DNA from: Acidisarcina sp.
Lineage (GTDB): Bacteria; Acidobacteriota; Terriglobia; Terriglobales; Acidobacteriaceae
Length of the DNA: 64,000 nucleotides
NCBI GenBank assembly: GCA_035539175.1
Contig: DATLIY010000009.1
Span: forward strand, 62,001-126,000
Direction: 5' to 3'
Under the pieces are notes generated by a model. That model was not told the DNA's origin. It worked only from the letters and a program-made list of their open reading frames with translations, and ran no database searches. Below, piece by piece: positions 52,979-62,186 of this stretch (position 1 is its first letter; the number at the start of each line of letters is the position of its first letter). Both the position numbers and the translations under genes were made by a program.

Positions 52979-54025
52979 CTACCTCAGCGTGAAATGCAGG
53001 TCCGGCAGCACCCTCAACCTCTCTGCGGCTCCCTCCGGCGTGATGTCCCGCTGCGGCATACCCAGCATCTCAAAGCCGACCATGAACTTCTTCACTGTCG
53101 CCGATCGTAGAAGCGGCGGATAAAAGTGTCCGTGGAAGTGCCACTCCGCATGCTCCTTGCCATCGGTGGGTGTCTGGTGAAAGCCCATGGTGTAAGGAAA
53201 GCTGGTCTCAAAGAGGTTGTCATAGCGCGTCGTCAACTGCTTCAGGATGGCGGCCAGCGAGCTGCGCTGACGGTCACTGAAGTCCGCCAGGGACCCCACG
53301 TGCTGCTTTGCCAGCAGAAGCGTCTCAAACGGCCACACCGCCCACCACGGAACCACTGCCAGAAAGTCGTCATTCTCACAGACAATCCGCGAAGCCTCGG
53401 ATTTTTCAACCGCGAGGTAGTCGCATAGCATGCAGCTTCCGTGGCTCCTCTGGTACTCGATTAGAGAGTCGGTTTCCGTCGCCGGCTCGTCGGGAATATG
53501 CTCCGTAGCCCAGATCTGGCAGTGGGGATGAGGGTTGCTGGCGCCCATCATCGCGCCGCGATTCTCAAATATCTGGACATGGCTGATGGCTGGATTGCTG
53601 CCCAGCTCCTGATATTGCTCGGTCCAGGCGTCTACTACCCGGCGGATATCTCCCAGCTCCATGCGGGCCAGCGTGAGTCCATGATCCGGGTGGAAGCACA
53701 GCACCCGGCAGCGCCCCCGCTCGCTCTCGGCCAGCAGCAGCTCAGGCCGCGTGGACACACCGGGATCCGGGGAATCCGGCAGCAAAGCCGCGTAGTCGTT
53801 ATCGAAGGAAAAGACACCCTGGTAGGCCGGATTCTTCTTGCCTCCTGCGCGCTCGTTTCCGGGGCAAAGGTAGCATTTGGGGTCGTAATGGATGTCAGGA
53901 AAGCCGGACGACGGATTTACTTCTCCCTGCCACGGGCGTTGGGTGCGATGCGGCGAGACCAGCACCCACTGGCGGCGAAGAGGGTTGTAGCGTCGATGCG
54001 GAAATTGCCAGGTGGAATCAGACAT
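52979..54025 (-). CDS. galT: Galactose-1-phosphate uridylyltransferase
   Basis: 348 residues. HIT-superfamily transferase of the Leloir pathway, exchanging UMP between UDP-glucose and galactose 1-phosphate. The active-site motif NPHPHCQIWA is present, with the zinc-site CYLCPGNERAGG and the second-half EHAEWHFHGHFYPPLLRS. Length equals the family standard. It is 48 bases downstream of the ATP-grasp gene on the same strand. galK and galE are not in the window. Confidence 0.95.
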   Translation of the reverse strand: MSDSTWQFPHRRYNPLRRQWVLVSPHRTQRPWQGEVNPSSGFPDIHYDPKCYLCPGNERAGGKKNPAYQGVFSFDNDYAALLPDSPDPGVSTRPELLLAESERGRCRVLCFHPDHGLTLARMELGDIRRVVDAWTEQYQELGSNPAISHVQIFENRGAMMGASNPHPHCQIWATEHIPDEPATETDSLIEYQRSHGSCMLCDYLAVEKSEASRIVCENDDFLAVVPWWAVWPFETLLLAKQHVGSLADFSDRQRSSLAAILKQLTTRYDNLFETSFPYTMGFHQTPTDGKEHAEWHFHGHFYPPLLRSATVKKFMVGFEMLGMPQRDITPEGAAERLRVLPDLHFTLR

Positions 54026-54073
54026 GGATACAGTTTTTCTCTTTCTTTGGGCAGGAGCCCTGTCAGGCGGCTG

Positions 54074-55246
54074 TTACACCGCGCAAAAGTTTTCCAGAAA
54101 TTGACGGCCGTAGTCTTCGAGCAGGCCCCGGACACGCTCCGGGTCGGGCGACTGAACAATCAGGCCGGCATGGTGATGTTTTTCCACCCGGTAGACAATC
54201 TCCGGAGCCGTGAAGGCGGAAGTATCCGGCTCATCGGTTCGTGCCAGGCACAGGATGCTGCCGGCATAATCGCCATGAAGCCGCGGCGGCCGGTAGATCT
54301 CTCCGCGCAGGTGGGCGATCTCGATGCGAGCCCACTCCCTCCACAGATTAACTCCCGTCGCGTACTGCACCAGGTCAGCCGCAAACGAGCCACCCACGCG
54401 AGCCGCAGCCTCCAGAAAGTAGTATCGGCCATCCTGCTCGGAACGAATGTATTCGGCATGCGTGACCCCGCGAACCATGTTCAAGGCCGGAATCACCCTG
54501 CTGTTCAGTTCGCGCAATGCAGCCGAGTCCGGCGAGGCGCGATCGATGGTGGCCGTGGTGAATACGCCGGTTTCCTCAAGCGGTGGCCTCCCGCAGCGGT
54601 GTACCTCCGAGAAAACAACCCTTCGTTCGCTGGTTATGGACTCCACGTGAAAGATGGCGCCGGGAACAAATCGCTCCAGCAGGTAATCGCTCTGCCGGTC
54701 TCCCAGCACATCCAGCGTGCGCCAGAGCTGCTCAGATTCCTGGATCTTGCGAATTCCGATCGCCGAGGGCTCCCAGCGCGGCTTCAGCATCCAGGGCGCG
54801 GGAACAGCGGCCATGTAGGCCCGCAGGTCGTCGTAGTTGAGGATGGCTGTGAACTCCGGGACCAGGAAGCCGGACCGCTTGGCCTCCGAATGCATCGTCA
54901 GCTTGTCGCGGAAATGTCCTGTCGTAGAGATGCCCATGCCGGGAACACGCATGTGCTCCCGTAGCGCGGCGACGTTCTGCAGGTTGAACTCGTCCAGCGA
55001 GATGATGCGGTCGAATCGGCGGCTCCGGGCCAGATAGGTGACCGTGTTCTTCAACTGCTCGTAGGTCAGGCCCTCCGGCATGGTCAGGAGCTCGTCGAGG
55101 ATCTCCCGCGGCCAATCGCCATGAGCCAGCTTATCCAGGGTGAGCAGCGTTACTCCGCAACCGAGACGGGCTGCCTCCCGCAGGAAGTCCCCGCCCTTCT
55201 CGCAGCTCGCGATACAAAGAATCAGTTCCTTACGATCCATAGCCAT
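54074..55246 (-). CDS. ATP-grasp enzyme upstream of galT
   Basis: 390 residues. An ATP-grasp fold with PAPWMLKPRWEPSAIGIRKI as the ATP lid and metal-binding YYFLEAAARVGGSFAADLVQ. The N-terminal Rossmann-like part (LILCIASCEKGGDFLREAAR) is that of carbamoyl-phosphate-synthase-like ligases. It should ligate an amine or amino acid to a carboxylate; substrate unknown. A second start three codons later (MDRKEL) is possible. It forms a likely operon with galT. Confidence 0.78.
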   Translation of the reverse strand: MAMDRKELILCIASCEKGGDFLREAARLGCGVTLLTLDKLAHGDWPREILDELLTMPEGLTYEQLKNTVTYLARSRRFDRIISLDEFNLQNVAALREHMRVPGMGISTTGHFRDKLTMHSEAKRSGFLVPEFTAILNYDDLRAYMAAVPAPWMLKPRWEPSAIGIRKIQESEQLWRTLDVLGDRQSDYLLERFVPGAIFHVESITSERRVVFSEVHRCGRPPLEETGVFTTATIDRASPDSAALRELNSRVIPALNMVRGVTHAEYIRSEQDGRYYFLEAAARVGGSFAADLVQYATGVNLWREWARIEIAHLRGEIYRPPRLHGDYAGSILCLARTDEPDTSAFTAPEIVYRVEKHHHAGLIVQSPDPERVRGLLEDYGRQFLENFCAV

Positions 55247-55318
55247 CGGACGCTCTCATGCTGAAGTCCACAACAGGCTGCTAGCTTTCCCTCTGTGCCG
55301 TTGCGATAGTTCTACCAT

Positions 55319-55369
55319 AAGATCGCTGGGTAGCTTGAGAATCAAGATCGCTGGGTAGCTTTGAGAATC
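55319..55369. repeat. Tandem 25/26-base direct repeat
   Basis: AAGATCGCTGGGTAGCTT plus GAGAATC occurs at 55319-55343 and again directly after, with one extra T, at 55344-55369. It lies in the gap before DUF4254 and after the start of the ATP-grasp gene. Looks like recent replication slippage. Confidence 0.75.
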
Positions 55370-55424
55370 CCGGCATAGCCGGCGGCACGAATCCGTGCAG
55401 GTGGAGAAAGGGTTTAGGGGAAGC

Positions 55425-56021
55425 ATGCTCTCGGCATGGAACATTACAGAATTGCAGGACGAGTACACACGCCTGTGGCACCAGCACACTGAGGCTCTGC
55501 CAGCCGAGTCGCGGGATGAGTTTTTGCAGGTGGTGGCGGCGCAGCATCTTGCCAATTTTGAGTTATGGCATGAGGAAGACAAGGCCCGTGCCCCGGGGGC
55601 GAGCGATCATGAGGTGGCCGAGGTCAAGCGATCGATTGACCGCCTCAACCAGCGCCGCAACGATCTGGCCGAGCGTTGTGACACCATGCTGATGGACTGG
55701 CTCTCCTCCCGCGGACTTCCCGCTCCCGAGGCCGAGCTGCACTCGGAGACCCCAGGATTGATCATCGATCGACTCTCCATCCTTGCGCTCAAGCTGTTTC
55801 ACACCCAGGAGGAGATCGTGCGGCAGGAAGCGCCCCCTGGACACGCGGCGCGCAACCGCCAACGCCTGCATATTCTGTCGGACCAGCGAAGCGATCTGGC
55901 CGAATGTCTCGATCGGCTGTGGCAGCAGGTGCTGGCCGGTCAGCGCCGCATCAAGCTTTACCGTCAGATGAAGATGTACAACGACCCAACGCTGAACCCT
56001 GTACTCTATGGCAGGAAGTGA
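55425..56021 (+). CDS. DUF4254 protein
   Basis: 198 residues of mostly helical, charged sequence ([40 protein letters not shown]), matching the DUF4254 family, often located near LPS and glycan genes; this function is not proven. The ATG at 55425 follows AGGGGAAG. Cytoplasmic, no signal. Followed by a short hairpin and the TPR gene promoter. Confidence 0.8.
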   Translation: MLSAWNITELQDEYTRLWHQHTEALPAESRDEFLQVVAAQHLANFELWHEEDKARAPGASDHEVAEVKRSIDRLNQRRNDLAERCDTMLMDWLSSRGLPAPEAELHSETPGLIIDRLSILALKLFHTQEEIVRQEAPPGHAARNRQRLHILSDQRSDLAECLDRLWQQVLAGQRRIKLYRQMKMYNDPTLNPVLYGRK

Positions 56022-56039
56022 ACGCGGCCTCACCGCGTT
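56021..56039 (+). terminator. Short hairpin after DUF4254
   Basis: AACGCGG and CCGCGTT (56021-56027 and 56033-56039) flank a five-base loop right at the stop codon. A weak terminator or processing stem; no T-run. Confidence 0.35.
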
Positions 56040-56109
56040 GAACCACTGTAAATTCAGGCGGAATCAACGGCTTCATGCCCTCACATCCGTTGCGGGAAAT
56101 TGCGAGTGG

Positions 56110-56138
56110 TTGACGACAGACGCGGTTCTGCGTATAAA
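56110..56138 (+). promoter_or_regulatory. Sigma-70 promoter of the TPR gene
   Basis: TTGACG (56110-56115), exactly 17 bases, then TATAAA (56133-56138), both five of six to consensus. Transcription near 56145 leaves a leader of about 118 bases, in which ACGGGAA (56149-56155) can pair with TTCCCGT (56191-56197). Confidence 0.65.
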
Positions 56139-56262
56139 AACGATTTCAACGGGAAAGCAATTTTCAGGCGGCACTCGGAATCGCATTAGCTTCCCGTGCT
56201 TTGCTCAAGAGAATGGCCAGGGGCCTGGCTCCGGGCGCTTTACGGACAAGGAAATTTTCGTT

Positions 56263-56835
56263 ATGCAAGAAGCACGTCATGGGAATGGCACTCGTCGCAC
56301 ACCCCGCCCAGCAGCGGGAAAGCCTCAAGCCGAAGGCAGCCCTGTCCATCACCCGCTGCCGCAAAAGGCCATGCATGACTACCAGTCGGGTCTGCAGTGG
56401 ATGCAACAAGGCAAGTTCGAGAAGGCCAGAGTTCTCTTTCAAAAGCTTGTGGACTCTGGCCCGCCGGAACTTGGGGAAAGGGCGCGCGTGTATTTAGTCG
56501 CCTGTGAGCGAAACGCTCGCGAATCCAAACTCACCTTTGGGAATACGGGCGAGCAGTACGACTACGCGATCTCCTTGCTCAACACGGGGTACTATGAAGA
56601 GGCGCGGGAGCAGTTCGAGGATATTCTCCGCACCGACTCTGCGGCCGACTATGCGCACTACGGGCTGGCGATACTTCACAGCATGACTGGACAGGGCGAG
56701 GGTTGTCTCGATCATCTGGCGAAAGCAATTGAGTTGAACTCCCAGAACCGCATCCAGGCCCGCAGCGACTCTGATTTTCAGGACATGGCGGATGACCCTC
56801 GATTCACCGAGCTCCTCTACCCCGAGATCTCCTGA
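56263..56835 (+). CDS. TPR-containing protein
   Basis: 190 residues. After a Pro/His-rich N terminus (about 1-35) come TPR-like helices (MHDYQSGLQWMQQGKFEKAR and YDYAISLLNTGYYEEAREQF). The last part, ADYAHYGLAILHSMTGQGEG and SDFQDMADDPRFTELLYPEI, resembles C-terminal TPR repeats of acidobacterial hypotheticals. AAGGA lies about 10 bases before the ATG at 56263. The 3' end is near or within the start of yvcK. Probable scaffold; partner unknown. Confidence 0.75.
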   Translation: MQEARHGNGTRRTPRPAAGKPQAEGSPVHHPLPQKAMHDYQSGLQWMQQGKFEKARVLFQKLVDSGPPELGERARVYLVACERNARESKLTFGNTGEQYDYAISLLNTGYYEEAREQFEDILRTDSAADYAHYGLAILHSMTGQGEGCLDHLAKAIELNSQNRIQARSDSDFQDMADDPRFTELLYPEIS

Positions 56836-56878
56836 CCAAACTTCGCCGGGAGCTGGCTCCCTGCAGAATGCTGGATCC

Positions 56879-58015
56879 ATGACCGTCAATACAGCCATAC
56901 AATGCGGCTCCGGGAAGCTTTCTACCTCGGGGACAGCCGATCTGACTTTGGAAACGCTCGCGGAGAGCGCGCATACATCCGCGCTACGGGTGGTCGCCAT
57001 GGGCGGCGGAACCGGCCTTTCGACCTTGCTGCGCGGCCTGAAGTGGTACGTAGCCTCTCCTTCGCCGGCTACGGCTGGCTCACCGGCGGCTCAGCCGCAC
57101 GGCGACTGCCCTCCTCTGATCAGCGATCTGGCGGCTGTCGTGACGGTTACCGACGACGGCGGTTCCAGCGGGCGCCTGCGCAAGGACTTCAACATCCTGC
57201 CCCCCGGCGACCTGCGCAATTGCATGGTGGCGCTCTCGGAAGATGAAACCCTCCTCACCCGGCTCTTCTGCCACCGTTTCCGCAGCGGCGAGGGGCTGGA
57301 GGGGCATAGTTTTGGCAATCTCTTCGTTGCCGCTCTGGCTGAGATTACGGGCGACTTCGCACAGGCGATCAAGCTCTCCTCGCAGGTGCTGGCCACACGC
57401 GGGCACATCTATCCGGCGACCATCTCGAACGTCAGCCTGAGCGCACGCATGGACGATGGCTCGGTGGTGCATGGAGAGACCAACATTACCGCCAGCAAAC
57501 ACCGCATCGCGCAGCTCATTCTGGAACCGGCAGACGCCGTGCCGCTGCCCGAGACGCTGGACGCCCTTGCGCGAGCGGACCTCATCACCATCGGTCCCGG
57601 ATCTCTCTACACCAGCCTGATCACCAATCTTCTGGTCAAGGGCATTCCGGAGGCTCTGGCGGCTGCTCGCGGAACCCGCGTCTACGTCTGCAATCTGATG
57701 ACACAGGCCAACGAGAGCCTGAATCTGACCGCCTCCCAGCACATCGAGCGCATCTACGAGCACACGGGTGGTCCCATCTTCGACTACGTTCTGGTGAATA
57801 CGGCTCCCGTATCCGAAGAGCTGCGGACCCGCTACGCCAGCGAAGGTGCAGCCCCGATTGAGGCCGACATCGATCGCATCGAAGCCCTGGGAGTACGCGT
57901 AATCGTGGGCGACTTTGCCGCCGAGGGAAGCGTTCTTCGCCATGACGCCGACTGCGTCGCCCGCACCCTGATGCAGATTGGAATTGCGAGTCAGGCCCGC
58001 AGGAGTGCTGACTAG
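56879..58015 (+). CDS. YvcK/CofD-family protein (gluconeogenesis/morphology factor)
   Basis: About 378 residues. MGGGTGLSTLLRGLKW, VTVTDDGGSSGRLRKDFNIL, PPGDLRNCMVALSEDE and the long C-terminal ADLITIGPGSLYTSLITNLL define the family, which binds UDP-sugars and sets cell-wall precursor flow in other bacteria. The start is uncertain: ATG 56879 (used) or 56792, which would overlap the TPR gene by 44 bases; neither has a strong ribosome-binding site. Convergent with rlmN. Confidence 0.87.
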   Translation: MTVNTAIQCGSGKLSTSGTADLTLETLAESAHTSALRVVAMGGGTGLSTLLRGLKWYVASPSPATAGSPAAQPHGDCPPLISDLAAVVTVTDDGGSSGRLRKDFNILPPGDLRNCMVALSEDETLLTRLFCHRFRSGEGLEGHSFGNLFVAALAEITGDFAQAIKLSSQVLATRGHIYPATISNVSLSARMDDGSVVHGETNITASKHRIAQLILEPADAVPLPETLDALARADLITIGPGSLYTSLITNLLVKGIPEALAAARGTRVYVCNLMTQANESLNLTASQHIERIYEHTGGPIFDYVLVNTAPVSEELRTRYASEGAAPIEADIDRIEALGVRVIVGDFAAEGSVLRHDADCVARTLMQIGIASQARRSAD

Positions 58016-58031
58016 GGTCTGCTAACTTGCC

Positions 58032-59216
58032 TTAGTTTGCTGCGCTGGCGGTTCGTTTGAGCTGTCCGCAGGCCGCATAGATGTCGCGCCCGCGTGGCCG
58101 CCGGATGAAGGCTGGAATGCCACTCTGCACCAGTTTTGCCTGGAACTGCTCCACGTCTTCCGGTTTCGGCATGTGAAATTCAACTCCCGGCCCCGGATTC
58201 CAGACGATCAGATTCACTTTCGCAGGGAGATTGGCGCGACGCAGCAGCGATACCACCTCGGCCGCATGCTCGCGCGTATCGTTGATGCCTCCCAGCAGCA
58301 CATACTCGAAGGTCACCTTCTCCCGGGCCCGCAGCGGAACCCGGCGAACCGCGTCGAAAACATTGTCAATACTCCACTTACGAGTCACCGGCATAATGTG
58401 CTCGCGCACCTGGTCATTCGATGCGTTGAGCGAAATGGCCAGCTTCGGGCGCACCGGCTCGGCTGCAAACCGCTCAATCCCCGGCACGATTCCCGAAGTA
58501 GAAACCGTCATTCGCGACTCGGCAATCCCCACCTCACCCACCAACAGCCTGACTGCGTCCATGAACGCGTCGTAGTTCAGGAATGGCTCGCCCATGCCCA
58601 TGAAAACAAGGTTGATGCGGTCGCGCCCTACGCGCGCCTGCTGCTGTTTGAGCACAGCTACCACCTGCCCCGCAATCTCCCCGGCGGTCAGGTTCCGCTG
58701 CAGACCAAGCCGAGCCGTCAGGCAGAACTGGCAGTTGACGGCACAACCTATCTGGCTGGAAACACAGATAGTTGCGCGATGATGGCCTTCCTCCGCCTCG
58801 TTTGCCTCCGAGCCGTCTCCCTCTTCGCCGCCATCGCCCTCGGGCATCCAAACTGTCTCGACCGTCTGCCCGTCGCCACAGGCGATCAGGTAGCGCTCCG
58901 TGCCGTCGGTCGAGCGGAAGGTCTCCTGAATTTTCGGCAGACCCACACAATACCCTGCCGCGACTAGCCCTTCACGCAGCTCTTTCGGTAAAGTAGAGAT
59001 ATCGCTCAGATCGGTGGACCACTGGCGATACAGGGCCTCGGAGAGTTGCCGCGCACGATACGCCGGTTGGCCGAGCTTCTCCATCAGAGCCGCAAGTTGC
59101 TCATTTGAAAGACCAAAAAGTGCCTGCTCCTTAGGGCTCCCCGGCGCGTCTAATAATTGAACGTATTTGTCCCTGCCCGGCGTCATTTCCGCATCCTGAG
59201 TCGTTTCGACGAGCAT
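58032..59216 (-). CDS. rlmN: Dual-specificity 23S rRNA/tRNA adenine-C2 methyltransferase
   Basis: 394 residues, radical SAM. The cluster motif is CAVNCQFC (CxxxCxxC); FMGMGEPFLN, SLNASNDQVREHIMP and the methyl-carrying Cys in ACGQL near the C terminus are all seen. Between the N-terminal accessory domain and the radical SAM core is an acidic, low-complexity insertion (EGDGGEEGDGSEANEAEEGHH-like, about 21 residues) not typical of the family. The ATG at 59216 is used; an upstream frame continues antisense through the next gene and is rejected. Divergent from the M16 peptidase. Confidence 0.93.
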   Translation of the reverse strand: MLVETTQDAEMTPGRDKYVQLLDAPGSPKEQALFGLSNEQLAALMEKLGQPAYRARQLSEALYRQWSTDLSDISTLPKELREGLVAAGYCVGLPKIQETFRSTDGTERYLIACGDGQTVETVWMPEGDGGEEGDGSEANEAEEGHHRATICVSSQIGCAVNCQFCLTARLGLQRNLTAGEIAGQVVAVLKQQQARVGRDRINLVFMGMGEPFLNYDAFMDAVRLLVGEVGIAESRMTVSTSGIVPGIERFAAEPVRPKLAISLNASNDQVREHIMPVTRKWSIDNVFDAVRRVPLRAREKVTFEYVLLGGINDTREHAAEVVSLLRRANLPAKVNLIVWNPGPGVEFHMPKPEDVEQFQAKLVQSGIPAFIRRPRGRDIYAACGQLKRTASAAN

Positions 59217-59279
59217 AGCACTGTCCCCGGCGGGTAGAGTTCTGGCCGCCGCAAGCAGCCACCAAAAAGAAAGAAGTAC

Positions 59280-60554
59280 ATGGTTCAAAATCGCAATATT
59301 CGCCAGACTGTTCTCCCCAACGGCCTTACCATCCTCACCGAGCGCATGGAACATGTGCGCTCCGTAGCCATGGGCGTCTGGATCAAAGCCGGATCGCGCC
59401 ATGAAACCGCCGAGGTCAATGGCGTCTCCCACTTTGTGGAGCACATGGTCTTCAAAGGCACCCGCTCCCGCTCCGCGCAGCGCATCGCGCGCGAGGTGGA
59501 CGCTATCGGCGGCAACCTCGATGCCTTTACGGGCAAGGAATCCATCTGCTTCAACATCAAAGTGCTGGATGAGCACGTCGCTTCGGCGCTCGATGTTTTG
59601 TCAGACATGGTCATCAACCCCGTCTTCTCCAACGACGACATCCAGCGCGAACGAGGCGTGATTCTCGAAGAGATCAAGATCGATGAGGATAATCCCGACT
59701 ACCTGGTTTCCGAGATCTTCACCCAGAACTTCTGGAAGGATCACCCGCTGGGCAAGCCGATCCTGGGCACCCGCGAAACCGTGAAGCACTTTGAGCAGCA
59801 AACCCTCTTCGGCTACTATGGCGAGCGCTTTCGCGGCGGGAACATCATTTTTTCCGCAGCGGGCAATCTGGAGCATGACGCCTTTGTCGAAAAGGTGATT
59901 CAGCGCTTCCAGGGGCTGCCCGGGGGCGTAAGCGACGGCCTGGGCGAAAAGCCAAAGACAGCCTCGCGCATCATCCTGCGCAACAAGAAGGCGCTGGAGC
60001 AGGTTCAGCTCTGCCTCGGCGTGCCCTCTCCGCCGATCGCGCACGATCAGCGTTATGTCACGCTTGTTCTGAATACGATCCTGGGCGGCGGCATGAGCTC
60101 GCGGCTCTTCCAGACGATCCGCGAGGAGCGCGGCCTCGCCTACGCCATCTACAGCGACCTGAATCCCTATCTCGATACGGGCTCGCTCTGCATCTACGCG
60201 GGAACCCCAGCTTCGAAGGCGCTTGAGGTGATCGAGCTGATCATGGTCGAGTTTCGCCGGCTGAAGCAGGAGCGGCTGCCCGCCGACGAGCTGCGCCGCG
60301 CCAAGGATCAACTCAAGGGCAATATCCTGCTGGGGCTGGAGAGCTCTACCTCGCGCATGTCGAACCTGGCGCGCCAGGAGATGTACTTCCAATACTTCTT
60401 CAGCATGCAGGAGATTCTGGACATGGTGGAGAACGTGACCGCCGAACAGGTCATGTCGATGGCGCAATCCCTCTTCCGGCCCGAGGACGTCGCCGTGACT
60501 CTCCTTGGCCGCCTGGACGGACTGAAGCTGACGCGAAACCAACTGGTCTGCTAA
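59280..60554 (+). CDS. M16 zinc protease (pitrilysin/MPP family)
   Basis: 424 residues. The inverted zinc motif HFVEHMVFKGT (HxxEH) sits in the N-terminal domain, and the downstream Glu ligand lies about 75 residues on in the EIKIDEDNPDY region. The C-terminal half is the inactive M16 domain (LGGGMSSRLFQTIREERGLA). It resembles YmxG/PqqL-type short M16 enzymes, cytoplasmic or periplasmic. Ends just before a 17-pair hairpin. Confidence 0.92.
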   Translation: MVQNRNIRQTVLPNGLTILTERMEHVRSVAMGVWIKAGSRHETAEVNGVSHFVEHMVFKGTRSRSAQRIAREVDAIGGNLDAFTGKESICFNIKVLDEHVASALDVLSDMVINPVFSNDDIQRERGVILEEIKIDEDNPDYLVSEIFTQNFWKDHPLGKPILGTRETVKHFEQQTLFGYYGERFRGGNIIFSAAGNLEHDAFVEKVIQRFQGLPGGVSDGLGEKPKTASRIILRNKKALEQVQLCLGVPSPPIAHDQRYVTLVLNTILGGGMSSRLFQTIREERGLAYAIYSDLNPYLDTGSLCIYAGTPASKALEVIELIMVEFRRLKQERLPADELRRAKDQLKGNILLGLESSTSRMSNLARQEMYFQYFFSMQEILDMVENVTAEQVMSMAQSLFRPEDVAVTLLGRLDGLKLTRNQLVC

Positions 60555-60557
60555 GAA

Positions 60558-60608
60558 AAGCAGGGGAACAGGGAGGAAGGGATCGTTCTCTTCCCTGTTT
60601 CCCTGCTT
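60558..60608 (+). terminator. Large hairpin after M16 gene
   Basis: 17-base arms (60558-60574 and 60592-60608) pair fully with one G-U wobble, four bases after the M16 stop. Followed by CTCGTTTC, so an intrinsic terminator with imperfect T tract. Confidence 0.6.
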
Positions 60609-60748
60609 CTCGTTTCCGCCGCATTTTCTGGCCTTCCCAGCCCTGCTTCGCGAGCGCAGCAGTTCACCTTTGCGTCTGGTTAGATTAGGATTGCCATCGG
60701 GCGGCTCTATCTCCAACACACCCGAGCCGCGCAAGGAAACGGAGAAAG

Positions 60749-61303
60749 ATGAAACTCAGTTTCGCTCGAATGCTTGTCAGGGATTCCATCTCTTCCCCAA
60801 CCCGGGAGAGCAGGCAGCACCGCATCAGCGGCTTCACCCTGATGGAATTGCTGATCGTCATGTCCATCATCCTCATCCTTATGCTGATCGCGATTCCGAA
60901 TTTCAGCAGCATGAAGAGCCAGGCGAACGAGACATCGGCAATCCAGTCGCTGCGCGCCATCTACCAGGCACAGATTCAGTACCAGACCACCTATCCGGCA
61001 AACGGATTTGCCTGCTCGCTGTCCACTCTGGGCGGCACGGCCGGTTCCACCGCGCCCAGTTCGCAATCGGCGCAGGTTCTACAGGGAGATCTCGCCACCG
61101 GCAACAAGAGCGGCTACACCTTTGCCATCGTCAACTGCACCAAGGTGACGGTGAACAATCAGGACATGTACACCTCCTACGAAGCCACGGCTGTTCCCCA
61201 GGCCGTCGGCAAGACCGGGCATCGCGGCTTCTGCATCGATCAGGCAGGCGAGATCAAGGCTGACCCGGCAGGTGGAACCAATTGCACCGTACCGCTGCAA
61301 TGA
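60749..61303 (+). CDS. Type IV pilin-like prepilin
   Basis: 184 residues. A 28-residue basic leader ends in ISG then FTLMELLIVMSIILILML, the class III prepilin peptidase site (cleavage after Gly, Phe1 and Glu5 after it) and hydrophobic N-terminal helix. The C-terminal domain has two Cys pairs at wide spacing (FACSLS, NCTKV, FCIDQ, NCTVP), possible disulfides of a minor pilin or pseudopilin. Strong AAGGAAACGGAG before the ATG. The pilin-assembly gene at 63.4 kb supports a pilus or T2SS role. Confidence 0.9.
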   Translation: MKLSFARMLVRDSISSPTRESRQHRISGFTLMELLIVMSIILILMLIAIPNFSSMKSQANETSAIQSLRAIYQAQIQYQTTYPANGFACSLSTLGGTAGSTAPSSQSAQVLQGDLATGNKSGYTFAIVNCTKVTVNNQDMYTSYEATAVPQAVGKTGHRGFCIDQAGEIKADPAGGTNCTVPLQ

Positions 61304-61344
61304 CGCAAGTGACACAGACACGAGGCGCTTCGACTTTGAGGGCA

Positions 61345-62046
61345 ATGCGCGAGCAGAAGCGGCGGCTCGCAGTTCTGCTGCTGTCCGGAGCGCTCGCCTT
61401 CCCGGCGACGGGGCTGGCTGGCGCGGTAAATCCCAGTGCCGCCAATCCGGTTAAAGGCACGGCCGAGGTATCCGTGCAGTCGCTCGCCGCCTCTGTCGAC
61501 CACCACTACAACTCTCTCCGCAGCCTGCGGGTGGAGTTTTCGCAGCAGTACGCCGGTATGGGCATGAATCGCCACGAGAGCGGAACCCTGCTGCTGAAGA
61601 AGCCAGGCCGCATGCGTTGGATCTACAGCCAGCCAGCCGGAAAGCTCTTTGTGCTCGACGGCAAGTACGCCTATTTCTACGGCCCCGGCGATACCCAGGT
61701 GCAGCGAGTGGCCGCCAAACAGTTGGACGACCTGCGCTCTCCCTTGCGCTTTCTGCTGGGGCATACCCAGTTGGAGAAGGAACTGATCGGCTTGACGGCA
61801 ACTCCCTCTGGCACAGGATACGTTTTGAGCGGAACTCCCAAGGGGATGGAGAAGCGCATCGAGCGGATGAGCCTGGAAGTGACTCCGGATGGAGTCATTC
61901 ACGCCATGAAGATCGAAGAAGTGGATGGCGCCCTGACTACCTTCAAGCTCAGCGGGGAGCAGACGAATCCGCCAACCTCGGATGCGGAATTTGTCTTTCA
62001 AGCACCGAAGGGTGTACCGGTAGTCGAGGGCCTGCCGCCAGTCTAA
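61345..62046 (+). CDS. LolA-like outer-membrane lipoprotein carrier
   Basis: 233 residues. A signal peptide (RRLAVLLLSGALAFPATGLA) and the LolA fold: SLRVEFSQQY, RHESGTLLLKKPGRMRW, GKLFVLDGKYAYFYGPGDTQ and LTTFKLSGEQTNPPTSDAEF. It would carry lipoproteins across the periplasm. The ATG at 61345 has GAGGG at correct distance; an ATG overlapping the pilin stop (61300) is an alternative. LolB and LolCDE are not here. Confidence 0.85.
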   Translation: MREQKRRLAVLLLSGALAFPATGLAGAVNPSAANPVKGTAEVSVQSLAASVDHHYNSLRSLRVEFSQQYAGMGMNRHESGTLLLKKPGRMRWIYSQPAGKLFVLDGKYAYFYGPGDTQVQRVAAKQLDDLRSPLRFLLGHTQLEKELIGLTATPSGTGYVLSGTPKGMEKRIERMSLEVTPDGVIHAMKIEEVDGALTTFKLSGEQTNPPTSDAEFVFQAPKGVPVVEGLPPV

Positions 62047-62186
62047 AATTTTTGGAACCGGAATTCTGGAGCCGAATTCTGGAACTCCGGAATTTGCGAG
62101 TGCAGCCAACCTGCGCGCGTCCTGTCCCCGCGACGTTTGTAGCCTCTCCTGGCTCCTTTGCGTTATGTTCTCCGAGGGCTTTTGCC

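Noticed and set aside
59217-59576. A 120-residue upstream extension of RlmN
   Set aside because: It runs antisense through the M16 peptidase N terminus and lacks RlmN features; an internal ATG fits the family length.
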